From JAGOTP01 sp964359565 (GTDB taxonomy: Bacteria > Patescibacteriota > Patescibacteriia > 2-12-FULL-60-25), in NCBI GenBank assembly GCA_964359565.1, contig CAYHTN010000043.1:1-10875 (forward strand): DNA of 10,875 nt. The letters run 5' to 3'. Shown here in pieces: positions 1-5,455 of the stretch. A program made the position numbers and the translations under genes. Under the pieces are notes generated by a model. The model was not told where the DNA came from. It saw only the letters and a program-made list of their open reading frames with translations, and did no database searches. Within the stretch, counting starts at the first letter, position 1. Every line of letters starts with the position of its first letter.

Positions 1-299
1 TCGAAGATCTTCACCGTCTCGCAGTCGGTCAAAACCCAACCATGAGAAATTTGGCTGAAGAGCGAGCCCAACTTCCACGTGTTCGCGCCACCTTCCGCAC
101 CATTTACGGTCATGATCCGGTCTTCTCAAACCAGGCGGAGAATCGTGCCTGGAATGCCCTCATGTACCGTGTCCGCTTTACGCGTGATCTGACCCTTGAA
201 CGTCGTGGAATAAACGAATTCCGCCGCGTTTTTGGTCGAGCTCCAAGCGATCCATTTCAATGGGCCACCGTCCGTGTAATGGGATACGTGCCAAGATAA
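1..299 (+). CDS. Partial CPR-type repeat protein (WNALMY / FGRxPSDP motif), 5' truncated
   Basis: The reading frame is open from the left edge (codons from base 3) to the TAA at 297-299, so this is the C-terminal end of a longer protein. An ATG at 42 lies in the frame but falls mid-domain and is unlikely to be the start. The visible 98 residues hold two related units, each with an aromatic-Gly-basic turn, then Pro and an aromatic helix: YGHDPVFSNQAENRAWNALM, then FGRAPSDPFQWATVRVMGYV. Between them is an Arg/Glu-rich stretch with RFTRDLTLERR. From memory, such units occur at the C-terminus of uncharacterised, often secreted proteins of Candidate Phyla Radiation genomes. No catalytic residues are evident and the function is unknown. 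It converges on the minus-strand gene at 399-965, with a hairpin between them. Confidence 0.75.
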   Translation, partial: EDLHRLAVGQNPTMRNLAEERAQLPRVRATFRTIYGHDPVFSNQAENRAWNALMYRVRFTRDLTLERRGINEFRRVFGRAPSDPFQWATVRVMGYVPR

Positions 300-352
300 A
301 AAGAATGAATAAACAGGAGCTCTAGAGGATAGGGGATGATCTCAAAACAATT

Positions 353-380
353 CCCGTAAACGAAAATATCCGTTTACGGG
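353..380. terminator. Hairpin between convergent genes, likely bidirectional terminator
   Basis: A perfect 10-bp inverted repeat (CCCGTAAACG at 353-362 and its complement at 371-380) encloses an 8-nt loop. It lies 54 bp after the stop of the left plus-strand gene and 19 bp past the stop of the minus-strand gene. No strong T-run follows on the plus strand. On the minus strand a broken one (AATTGTTTT) follows. Position and stem quality support termination, but the weak U-tract leaves doubt. Confidence 0.6.
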
Positions 381-398
381 AGGAGGCTGACGTATTGT

Positions 399-965
399 TT
401 AGGTGGCGGGCGTGCTTAATCCTTTATCCTGATCGATACTCGTCGTATTCTTTTCTTCATCCTTAGGAGAGAACTGATTCGCGCTCGTGATTGATGGTCC
501 TGATTTGTAGTTTACAAAGAACGGATCTGGAAGATCATCCACTTGAGTTTTCCAATCCGTCCCAAAGAGCTGTCGCATCACCTCTTCGGACTCGATCCAA
601 CGAAGAACTCCTCCTCGAGTCACGGCATAAACTTTTGGGTCTGTTTCAATCTTGACGAGCCGCGTGCCGGGTTTATAGGTCACATTTCCTCCAAGAGGAG
701 ATTTGATGAGTTCTTCGTCCGAAATATTCTTGACGTAAGAAAAAGTGGGGAACCAAGACAGATAGGTTTTATCGTTCGGGAACACGTAGCGTTTCCCATC
801 TTGGCCTAAATAATAGACGGTTGTATTTGCGACGCCTTTAATCAAATGACCGTTGGTTGGATCAGGTGGTTTTGAGAGGGGATTTAAGTTCGATCCACCA
901 CGCAAACATCCACCGCCCATCAGTGCAAGACAGAGCAGGCTCGCGCTAAAGAAGAATGGTTTCAT
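399..965 (-). CDS. Exported protein with CPR YYLGxDGKRYVFPN domain, possible lipoprotein
   Basis: This 188-residue protein starts with a signal sequence (KPFFFSASLLCLALMGGGC). Cys20 after Gly-Gly-Gly could be lipidated, although Gly rather than Leu at -3 is a poor lipobox, so cleavage by signal peptidase I is also possible. Residues 40-155 form the recognisable domain: LIKG, VYYLGQDGKRYVFPN (50-64), TYLSWF, an ISDEEL segment, PLGGNVTYKPGTRLVKI, then KVYAVTRGGVLRWI. The last part repeats the first (Val-Tyr, Gly-Gly/Asp-Gly, Arg, hydrophobic), suggesting a duplicated small beta unit. This domain is frequent in exported proteins of Candidate Phyla Radiation bacteria, usually beside surface or low-complexity segments; its function is not known. 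The C-terminal 30 residues are polar and probably disordered. The start follows the signal peptide; no Shine-Dalgarno sequence precedes it. Confidence 0.85.
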   Translation of the reverse strand: MKPFFFSASLLCLALMGGGCLRGGSNLNPLSKPPDPTNGHLIKGVANTTVYYLGQDGKRYVFPNDKTYLSWFPTFSYVKNISDEELIKSPLGGNVTYKPGTRLVKIETDPKVYAVTRGGVLRWIESEEVMRQLFGTDWKTQVDDLPDPFFVNYKSGPSITSANQFSPKDEEKNTTSIDQDKGLSTPAT

Positions 966-1063
966 AGAAGACTTTTATAGGAAAAAGAAAATGGTAGACA
1001 GGCTACGTACCAGCATAGCGCCTTTTGACGATGGGAGGTATATTTCCTGCCTCTATTATTAGA

Positions 1064-1069
1064 ATTATA
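1064..1069 (-). promoter_or_regulatory. Possible -10 element upstream of the exported-protein gene
   Basis: A perfect TATAAT hexamer lies on the minus strand just past the tRNA-Gly terminator hairpin, about 100 bp before the start codon at 965. No convincing -35 hexamer is seen 16-18 bp upstream and there is no TG extension, so the call rests on the hexamer and its position only. Confidence 0.25.
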
Positions 1070-1074
1070 ACGAC

Positions 1075-1100
1075 AAAAGCACCTCTGGTTTAAGAAGTGC
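1075..1100 (-). terminator. Intrinsic terminator of the tRNA-Gly unit
   Basis: On the minus strand GCACTTCT pairs with AGAGGTGC (8 bp, one G-U) around a 6-nt loop, and TTTT follows directly. It starts 27 nt after the CCA end of the tRNA and separates this unit from the next minus-strand gene. Confidence 0.65.
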
Positions 1101-1127
1101 CTTTGTATTACCAAGCTTCGCTTGTTA

Positions 1128-1202
1128 TGGAGCGGGTAGGGGGAGTCGGACCCCCATCTCTACCTTGGCAAGGTAGCATAATAGCCGCTATACGATACCC
1201 GC
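1128..1202 (-). tRNA. tRNA-Gly (anticodon GCC)
   Basis: The 75-nt cloverleaf reads on the minus strand. The 7-bp acceptor stem GCGGGTA/TACCCGC is fully paired, with discriminator T and an encoded CCA (1128-1130). The anticodon stem CTACC/GGTAG carries loop TTGCCAA, giving GCC, which reads GGC and GGT. The T stem is GGGGG/CCCCC. The D arm (GTAT...TTAT) has a G-U and a T-T pair, and its loop keeps the conserved GG. The oddity is the T loop, TCCGACT: position 55, nearly always U (pseudouridine), is C here. The other T-loop landmarks (T54, C56, G57, A58) are present. A promoter and a terminator flank the gene, so it is probably its own transcription unit. Confidence 0.93.
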
Positions 1203-1225
1203 GAGGCCATCCAAATGTGGAAGTT

Positions 1226-1239
1226 ATGCCCATGGGCAT
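1226..1239. repeat. 14-bp perfect palindrome in the tRNA-Gly leader
   Basis: ATGCCCATGGGCAT is exactly self-complementary. It is flanked on the minus strand by GAAG and CTTC, which could extend a hairpin across an internal loop. It falls between the predicted transcription start (about 1258) and the tRNA 5' end, so it could be a processing structure or a protein site; chance is possible. Confidence 0.4.
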
Positions 1240-1264
1240 TGGTCTTCTTCGATTTGTGGCCTGA

Positions 1265-1293
1265 ATAGTAGCAAGGAGCTTCTTGATTGACAA
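1265..1293 (-). promoter_or_regulatory. Sigma70-type promoter for tRNA-Gly
   Basis: On the minus strand TTGTCA (1293-1288) is followed after exactly 17 bp by TACTAT (1270-1265). Transcription would start near 1258, about 56 nt before the tRNA. It sits right after the stop codon of the upstream lamin-tail gene, consistent with independent tRNA transcription. Confidence 0.55.
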
Positions 1294-1299
1294 GGGTTC

Positions 1300-3858
1300 T
1301 TAATGAGGCAGAGAAAAGCGAATTTTACGCTCTAAACGATACTTCCAATAACGACGAACGCCTTGGGTTGCAGCGATGCTCATGCCCGCTACGCCAACAG
1401 GCATCCAGGGAAGTGGGGGAGCAGTGGTAGGCTTGGTAGCGGTCACGTTTGTAGGTGCCGGTTGAATCAAACGAATTTCTTCGGCGAAGCGAGGCAAGAG
1501 CACGAGGCTTTCTTTACGGGTATCGAGGATACCACTGACCTCGATCTCATCTCCTTTCTTTAATCGTTCGGTGCGATAGCGCACGACAGGACGGATAGAG
1601 ACGGCAATTTCTGTTTGATCATGTAGGATGGTGATGCGCGTAGGACTAATCGCGCTTACGATCCCACGGATTTGGGCGTAACTCCACGCATCTTCGAGGC
1701 TTGGTTGGTCCAGATCGGGCGTGCGAGGTTGAACTGCATGTTCGAGTCCGACGATACGCCATCGATCACTTGCATACATATGAAGGATGAGACCATCGTC
1801 GTTCAGACTCAATGTCCCCGTGAGTTCGATAGGGGTTCGAAAGGGCGGGCTTGCTTGTTTGGTATTTCCACTGACGTAAAGACCACGGCCATCATCAGTT
1901 TGAATGACAAAGGCATTATTCCCAAGGAGGCGTGGCATTGTGGCAACGGTACCAATGAGGCGTACTCGAGTAGAAGCGTGCATAGGACCCAATGTTTTGA
2001 GATCAACTAATTGAGGAGCGGTATTTGCTGAGATCGTCGTTGACTTTTTCATTGTTAACACCGCCGCTTTCTTTGGGGCAGCTTTTTTCGCAACCGTTTT
2101 TTTCGTGGATGATGATGCTCCTTGTGAAGCGAGATGAACAATCTCTTTCTTTTCTTTACTGGGGCTAAGACTCACGACGTCGATCGGTTCTTTTTTGGGA
2201 GAAGAATCTTTCCTGACGGCTTTCAAAGAGGAATTAACTGTCATCGTCTCCGTTGTTGCGGTTTTAAGAGCCTCTTTGAGGATTTTTTGAGGGATGGTCG
2301 TGGTAGGAACAGCGGTGACGCTACTTGGTGCTGAGAAGCTATTCGTTTGCGCGGGTGTTGGCATACGTGTCTGGACCCAGTCCGTTCCCATTTCTGTGGC
2401 ACGGGCCCAGGCTGCATCCTTAGCGATTGAGGGAACCGTGACTTGATCTCGCGTCTTTCCCTGCGTATCTAATAGCACGAGAGACGTTCCTTTATTTGGC
2501 ATCTTCCCGCTCGCAAGTGAAAAGAGAAGAAGTCGTTTTGAGGCATTCCAAGAAAAAGGCGTTGTTTTCTGGATCGTGAGAAGGTTCTTTTTTTGATCTC
2601 GGATACTCCAACCAATGATATCTGAAGGTGAAAGTGAGGGTTCGAGGGAGAGTTCGACCCATTCATTCCCTTTGGCTGGGGCAGGATAAATTTCGTTGAA
2701 CTGTACCCGTGCTTCGGTCTGGGGGAGATAGATCGGAACAGGGAAGCTTGTTTCAGAGGTTTGAACGGAGGATGGTGGAGGAGAAGGGTTGATTGGTGTG
2801 GCGGTATTTGTGGACGGAAGATTCTCCGCTACCGTAGAGGTCACGGTTGCTATCGGAATGTTTTCTGAAAGAGGGAGAGAAGAAGGTGATTCTGGTACCA
2901 AGATGATGGTAGAAGTTGCAGGTGCCGTTTCAAGATCGAGAGGGGTAGAGGTTGCCTGAGTAGCAGGTTCTTCCGCAACGCTCACTTCTTCTAAAAAGAC
3001 AGGTCCATTCTCTGTGGTAGAAGCTGTGACGAAGTCTTCCGGTGGTTCGTTCAGAGACACATTTGCATCCATGATGAGGGAGTCATCGTCTATGATAGGA
3101 GGCGCGGTATCTATTCGTTCGGTTTCTTCGGAGGCAGTTACCGTTGTTTTAGGTTCTATTTCTGTAGGCGGGGGGACGGCTAAAGCCTCTGGTTCTAAGA
3201 TAGGTTCAGACGTCGTTGAAGAGTTTACGACTAGATCAGGAGTTGATGTGGCCATGTTCGGCCTACAACCATCGCAGAAGCCAGGAGAGCCATATTGATG
3301 GATATCCGATAACAGATTCTGACTCGTTGTGGCGCTAAGCCACGTTGTTGAAGATGTTCCCTCTGTGAATAACCGAATCATAGAACTGCGTGGGGCCGTG
3401 CTGCTACCAGCAGGAGCCGTGCTCTCCCAACGCACTTCGTCTACTATTTTACCGGCCAGATCGAGGAGATGAATCACGGTCTTTTCATTTGTCATAGAGA
3501 GCGTGGTTGTTACGACAGCGCCTTCTATAGCTAGGGTTGATTTGGAATCTTGAGCATGATAGTTCGCGATGAGAAAGGCGCTTTGAGGAGCGATTTCATC
3601 TCTCGCATCAAACATCAGATCATGGTCGCCGCCGACTCCGTGCAAGCGGAAGCCGTTCAGTGAGAAAGGTACATTCCCGAGATTCCATAGCTCGATCCAT
3701 TCGTCTGCGGTCGAGCGTTCGGATCCGGCCCACTGAACTTCGCCAATAACGACCGACGATTGTGCGAATGTCGGCAAAGCAAAAACTGACGTGCATAAGA
3801 AGAAAAGAATAAAAAGAACAAGACAGCCAAACAACCGTCTCAAGGATGAGATGGGCAT
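1300..3858 (-). CDS. Large exported surface protein: two lamin-tail domains, two OB-like domains, C-terminal membrane anchor
   Basis: The frame allows a start at 3891 (863 aa), but its first 11 residues are acidic. The ATG at 3858 gives a proper signal peptide (MPISSLRR, hydrophobic core, ALPTFAQ) and is preferred (852 aa). Numbering here follows the 863-aa form. Residues 46-155 form a lamin-tail domain (VVIGEVQWAG, DEWIELWNLG, AFLIAN, VDEVRW). Residues 160-390 are a Ser/Thr/Pro/Glu-rich linker. A second lamin-tail domain spans about 395-505 (VQFNEIYPAP, NEWVELSLEP, IIGWSIRD). A Lys/Ala/Ser-rich linker (560-620) leads to two beta-rich segments resembling OB folds (630-715 and 735-810; RVRLIGTV, IELTGTL, IRGIVSAI, DEIEVSGIL). 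A hydrophobic stretch at 827-845 followed by RRYWKYRLERK looks like a C-terminal anchor. Lamin-tail domains occur in bacterial surface proteins and nucleases; no nuclease motif is seen. Adhesion or nucleic-acid binding at the surface is inference only. Confidence 0.85.
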   Translation of the reverse strand: MPISSLRRLFGCLVLFILFFLCTSVFALPTFAQSSVVIGEVQWAGSERSTADEWIELWNLGNVPFSLNGFRLHGVGGDHDLMFDARDEIAPQSAFLIANYHAQDSKSTLAIEGAVVTTTLSMTNEKTVIHLLDLAGKIVDEVRWESTAPAGSSTAPRSSMIRLFTEGTSSTTWLSATTSQNLLSDIHQYGSPGFCDGCRPNMATSTPDLVVNSSTTSEPILEPEALAVPPPTEIEPKTTVTASEETERIDTAPPIIDDDSLIMDANVSLNEPPEDFVTASTTENGPVFLEEVSVAEEPATQATSTPLDLETAPATSTIILVPESPSSLPLSENIPIATVTSTVAENLPSTNTATPINPSPPPSSVQTSETSFPVPIYLPQTEARVQFNEIYPAPAKGNEWVELSLEPSLSPSDIIGWSIRDQKKNLLTIQKTTPFSWNASKRLLLFSLASGKMPNKGTSLVLLDTQGKTRDQVTVPSIAKDAAWARATEMGTDWVQTRMPTPAQTNSFSAPSSVTAVPTTTIPQKILKEALKTATTETMTVNSSLKAVRKDSSPKKEPIDVVSLSPSKEKKEIVHLASQGASSSTKKTVAKKAAPKKAAVLTMKKSTTISANTAPQLVDLKTLGPMHASTRVRLIGTVATMPRLLGNNAFVIQTDDGRGLYVSGNTKQASPPFRTPIELTGTLSLNDDGLILHMYASDRWRIVGLEHAVQPRTPDLDQPSLEDAWSYAQIRGIVSAISPTRITILHDQTEIAVSIRPVVRYRTERLKKGDEIEVSGILDTRKESLVLLPRFAEEIRLIQPAPTNVTATKPTTAPPLPWMPVGVAGMSIAATQGVRRYWKYRLERKIRFSLPH

Positions 3859-3961
3859 GAGGTCAGAGGCGTAATCCCCGAGAGGATCCATACAAGAAAT
3901 GAATCACGACTCGCGTTCTCGCACCTCTGTCTATTCATCATGGCACGGGTTTTGAAAGCTC

Positions 3962-3970
3962 TGTGGATAA
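3962..3970 (-). promoter_or_regulatory. DnaA box (perfect consensus)
   Basis: The minus strand reads TTATCCACA, the strongest form of the bacterial DnaA box. A random match to this 9-mer on either strand is expected about 0.08 times in a window of this length, yet three occur here. Confidence 0.45.
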
Positions 3971-4042
3971 GGAATAGTTGTTGGGAAGAGTAGAAAAAAT
4001 AATGAAGAAAGTGTTTAAGGGAGCTAGACAAAATACCATGAG

Positions 4043-4078
4043 CACTTCTTCACGAGAATGATAATAAAATACGAAGTG
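4043..4078. repeat. Inverted repeat CACTTC / GAAGTG
   Basis: CACTTC at 4043-4048 is complementary to GAAGTG at 4073-4078 across a 24-nt AT-rich spacer. The arms are only 6 bp, so it may be chance. It adds to the dyads packed into this intergenic region. Confidence 0.2.
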
Positions 4079-4082
4079 TTCA

Positions 4083-4116
4083 ATGAGGCTGAATAAAATA
4101 TATTATTTTACCTCAT
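4083..4116. repeat. AT-rich stem-loop
   Basis: TAAAATA (4094-4100) and TATTTTA (4104-4110) pair around a TAT loop. ATGAGG (4083-4088) and CCTCAT (4111-4116) extend the stem to 13 bp with a 5-nt bulge on the left arm. No T-run follows on either strand, so an ordinary terminator is unlikely. An easily melted element fits either an origin unwinding region or a regulatory dyad. Confidence 0.5.
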
Positions 4117-4180
4117 CGGTCAGAGGGCTTGACGTAGGGGTAAAACAGAAGAGGAGTCGTTCGGTAAAAGAGAGAATGGT

Positions 4181-4207
4181 TGTGGATAAAATTGTCTTTC
4201 ATCCACA
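4181..4207. promoter_or_regulatory. Pair of facing DnaA-box-like sites upstream of the lexA promoter
   Basis: TGTGGATAA (4181-4189) is a perfect minus-strand DnaA box. TCATCCACA (4199-4207) on the plus strand differs from the consensus at one base. They form a 7-bp inverted repeat with a 13-nt spacer. They end 11 bp before the lexA -35 hexamer, so bound DnaA could also affect lexA transcription. Confidence 0.4.
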
Positions 4208-4217
4208 GGGGACATGC

Positions 4218-4246
4218 TTGACGTAAGTACCTTTCTGTTCTATTTT
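4218..4246 (+). promoter_or_regulatory. lexA promoter
   Basis: TTGACG (4218-4223) and TATTTT (4241-4246) are separated by exactly 17 bp, placing transcription start near 4253, about 20 nt before the lexA ATG. The GTTC direct repeat described separately overlaps the -10, as expected for a repressor-controlled promoter. Confidence 0.6.
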
Positions 4247-4251
4247 TGTTC
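4237..4251 (+). promoter_or_regulatory. Candidate LexA operator, direct-repeat type GTTC-N7-GTTC
   Basis: GTTC occurs at 4237-4240 and again at 4248-4251 with seven bases between. The repeat extends to TGTTCTAT twice with an 11-bp period, one helical turn. This matches the LexA box described for Alphaproteobacteria (GTTCN7GTTC), not the palindromic Gram-positive box (GAACN4GTTC). It covers the -10 of the lexA promoter, the expected place for autoregulation. That LexA binds here is inferred. Confidence 0.5.
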
Positions 4252-4272
4252 TATAAGGTATTAACTTCTTTT

Positions 4273-4893
4273 ATGAGCCTATCTCTTACTCCCAAACAAA
4301 AAGAAGTCCTCGATTTCGTGGTTCAGTATATTCACGAACAGGGCTACGCTCCTTCCTATCGGGAGATTGCGACGGGTCTTAGCTTGGCCTCACCTTCTAC
4401 GGTGCATACCCATATTCAAGCCCTACGCACCCGAGGATATCTGCGTATGGGTGAGACTGAGATGACCTCGGCTCGAGAGCTGCAACCAACAGAAAAGGCG
4501 GTACGGTGGGGGAAGAGTGTGCTCTTACCCCTCAAGGGCCTCATCACGGCGGGTCTCCCTATTGAGGCCGTAGAAGATCGCGAAGTGATCAGTGTCCCCG
4601 TCGATCTCGTGCGCGATAGTGCCCAATCATATGTTCTACGCGTGAAGGGAGAGTCGATGATCGATGAGGGGATCTTGGATGGTGACTACGTCGTGGTGGA
4701 GCAAAATCAGAGCCCGCAGAATGGTCAAGTAGTAGTGGCATTAATCGATCAGGTCTATGCAACGCTCAAAAAGTTTTATCGCGAGAAGAATCGCGTTCGT
4801 CTCCAGCCCGCAAATAAAACCATGCAACCTATTTATTGTGAGAATCCCCTGATTCAGGGGATCGTGCGTGGCCTCATTCGTTCCTTCCGCTAA
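4273..4893 (+). CDS. lexA: LexA, SOS-response transcriptional repressor / self-cleaving S24 peptidase
   Basis: LexA represses DNA-damage genes and cleaves itself when stimulated by RecA on single-stranded DNA. The 206-residue protein has the full family layout and usual length. The N-terminal winged helix-turn-helix has PSYREIATGLSLASPSTVHT at 27-46. The Ala-Gly cleavage site is at 93-94 in ITAGLPI. The catalytic serine is Ser128 in GESMIDEGILDGD, and the general-base lysine is Lys166 in ATLKKFY. All key residues are intact, so it should be active. The ATG at 4273 fits the family start (SLTPKQKEVLDFV); an in-frame TTG at 4246 would lie inside the promoter and is rejected. No Shine-Dalgarno sequence sits at useful distance. 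The recognition helix (SPSTVHTHIQAL) resembles Gram-positive LexA more than E. coli LexA. The next gene follows after 65 bp with no terminator between. Confidence 0.97.
   Translation: MSLSLTPKQKEVLDFVVQYIHEQGYAPSYREIATGLSLASPSTVHTHIQALRTRGYLRMGETEMTSARELQPTEKAVRWGKSVLLPLKGLITAGLPIEAVEDREVISVPVDLVRDSAQSYVLRVKGESMIDEGILDGDYVVVEQNQSPQNGQVVVALIDQVYATLKKFYREKNRVRLQPANKTMQPIYCENPLIQGIVRGLIRSFR
4844..4862. repeat. 19-nt near-perfect palindrome inside the lexA 3' end
   Basis: ATCCCCTGATTCAGGGGAT has 9-bp arms around a single central T and codes for part of the C-terminal ENPLIQGIV. It could be an mRNA hairpin or a binding site, but coding constraint and chance could also explain it. Confidence 0.35.
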
Positions 4894-4958
4894 TTCCTTT
4901 CTTCTCGCTCGACGTTCATTTCGCGCTTCTCTTTTTGTTTGTCTCTAATTTTCTTCTT

Positions 4959-5234
4959 ATGTTCTATAAAAAAGTGCATGCTCCCGTGGAAGTGGTGATG
5001 TCGTTCAGAAATGATCGTCCCGAGCCGATGTTGTTTAAATGGGGTGGTCGTTTTTATTCTATTAAAAAAGTAAATTTAGTCCATGCCGAGCGTGTCGGTC
5101 AAAAACGGGTCTACTATTTCTCGGTCTCAGATTACGAAAACACCTATCGTCTGGGGTTTTGTACCGAATCGCTCTCTTGGTGGCTTGAAGAAGTCTGCCT
5201 CCCAAAATACCAACCCGCCTTGGCCGTCGCTTGA
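4959..5234 (+). CDS. Small DUF6504-like protein, downstream of lexA
   Basis: This 91-residue protein starts at the ATG at 4959; an in-frame TTG 24 bp upstream is less likely. It has no signal peptide or membrane segment and should be cytosolic. The pattern is a hydrophobic N-terminal strand (APVEVVMSF), then PEPMLFKWGGRFYSIKKV (21-38), then YYFSVSDYENTYRLGFCTES (52-71) and a Trp-Trp pair. The R-P-x-x-F-x-W-x-x-R-x-Y-x-V/I-x-x-V layout resembles DUF6504-type proteins, which in some bacteria lie beside translesion DNA polymerase genes. That likeness is from memory and moderate. It follows lexA by 65 bp with no terminator between, so co-transcription and a DNA-damage role are plausible. The molecular function is unknown. 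No Shine-Dalgarno sequence is visible. Confidence 0.8.
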   Translation: MFYKKVHAPVEVVMSFRNDRPEPMLFKWGGRFYSIKKVNLVHAERVGQKRVYYFSVSDYENTYRLGFCTESLSWWLEEVCLPKYQPALAVA

Positions 5235-5315
5235 TGCGGCTTTTGAGAGCGGGGTGGAGTGGAAAAGATAAGGGTCGGAATGGTTAAGAGAGTCTTTATG
5301 TGGCCGTACTAGGCG

Positions 5316-5360
5316 GACCATACAAAAACAACAGCTTGTACTGTTGTATTTTGTATGGTC
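5316..5360 (-). terminator. Long hairpin that includes the tRNA-Pro 3' end; terminator for tRNA-Pro and the convergent gene
   Basis: The arms at 5316-5334 and 5341-5360 pair over 19 bp with one bulged base around a 6-nt loop. On the minus strand the core stem ACAACAG/CTGTTGT is followed by TTTT, a good intrinsic terminator for the tRNA. The pairing then continues outward, so the trailer complements the tRNA's own GACCA end. On the plus strand the same stem is followed by ATTTTG and could end the transcript from the lexA side. Confidence 0.7.
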
Positions 5361-5432
5361 GGGGTGACAGGACTTGAACCTGCGGCCTCCTGCTCCCAAA
5401 GCAGGCGCTCTAGCCAACTGAGCTACGCCCCG
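5356..5432 (-). tRNA. tRNA-Pro (anticodon UGG)
   Basis: The 77-nt cloverleaf reads on the minus strand and includes an encoded CCA (5356-5358) and discriminator A. The anticodon stem CCTGC/GCAGG has loop TTTGGGA, giving UGG with G37, as in proline tRNAs. It begins with C1-G72, a bacterial tRNA-Pro hallmark. The D arm GCTC...GAGC and T loop TTCAAGT are standard. Two flaws are visible: a C6-A67 mismatch in the acceptor stem and a G49-U65 wobble at the T-stem base. It has its own promoter and a hairpin terminator, and converges on the lexA-side transcript. Confidence 0.95.
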
Positions 5433-5455
5433 ATTTGATTTATCAATGCGTCGCT

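Larger units (their letters stand above)
3892..4217. other. Divergent intergenic region with DnaA-box-like sites and AT-rich hairpin; possible oriC or DnaA-regulated site
   Basis: No credible gene is seen between the leftward surface-protein gene and the lexA promoter. The region has two perfect DnaA-box 9-mers (TTATCCACA on the minus strand at 3962-3970 and 4181-4189), one near match (TCATCCACA, plus strand, 4199-4207), and an AT-rich stem-loop at 4083-4116. The site at 4181 and the near match face each other as a TGTGGAT/ATCCACA inverted repeat. Genes on either side point away from it for several kilobases, apart from the tRNA-Pro and the leftmost fragment. This fits an origin or a DnaA-responsive regulatory region. 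No replication gene is in the window, and known bacterial origins usually carry more boxes, so the origin reading is tentative. Confidence 0.3.

Noticed and set aside
1108..1293. Minus-strand frame over the tRNA-Gly
   Set aside because: It covers the tRNA gene and its promoter and is a by-product of the tRNA sequence.
3840..4031. Small minus-strand frame in the divergent intergenic region
   Set aside because: It overlaps the DnaA-box region and the surface-protein start, with no recognisable features.
4158..4163. CGTTCG as part of a Gram-positive LexA box
   Set aside because: The partner half-site GAAC four bases upstream is missing.
4246..4272. TTG start nine codons upstream of the lexA ATG
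   Set aside because: It lies inside the predicted -10/operator, at or before the transcription start, and adds residues absent from the family.
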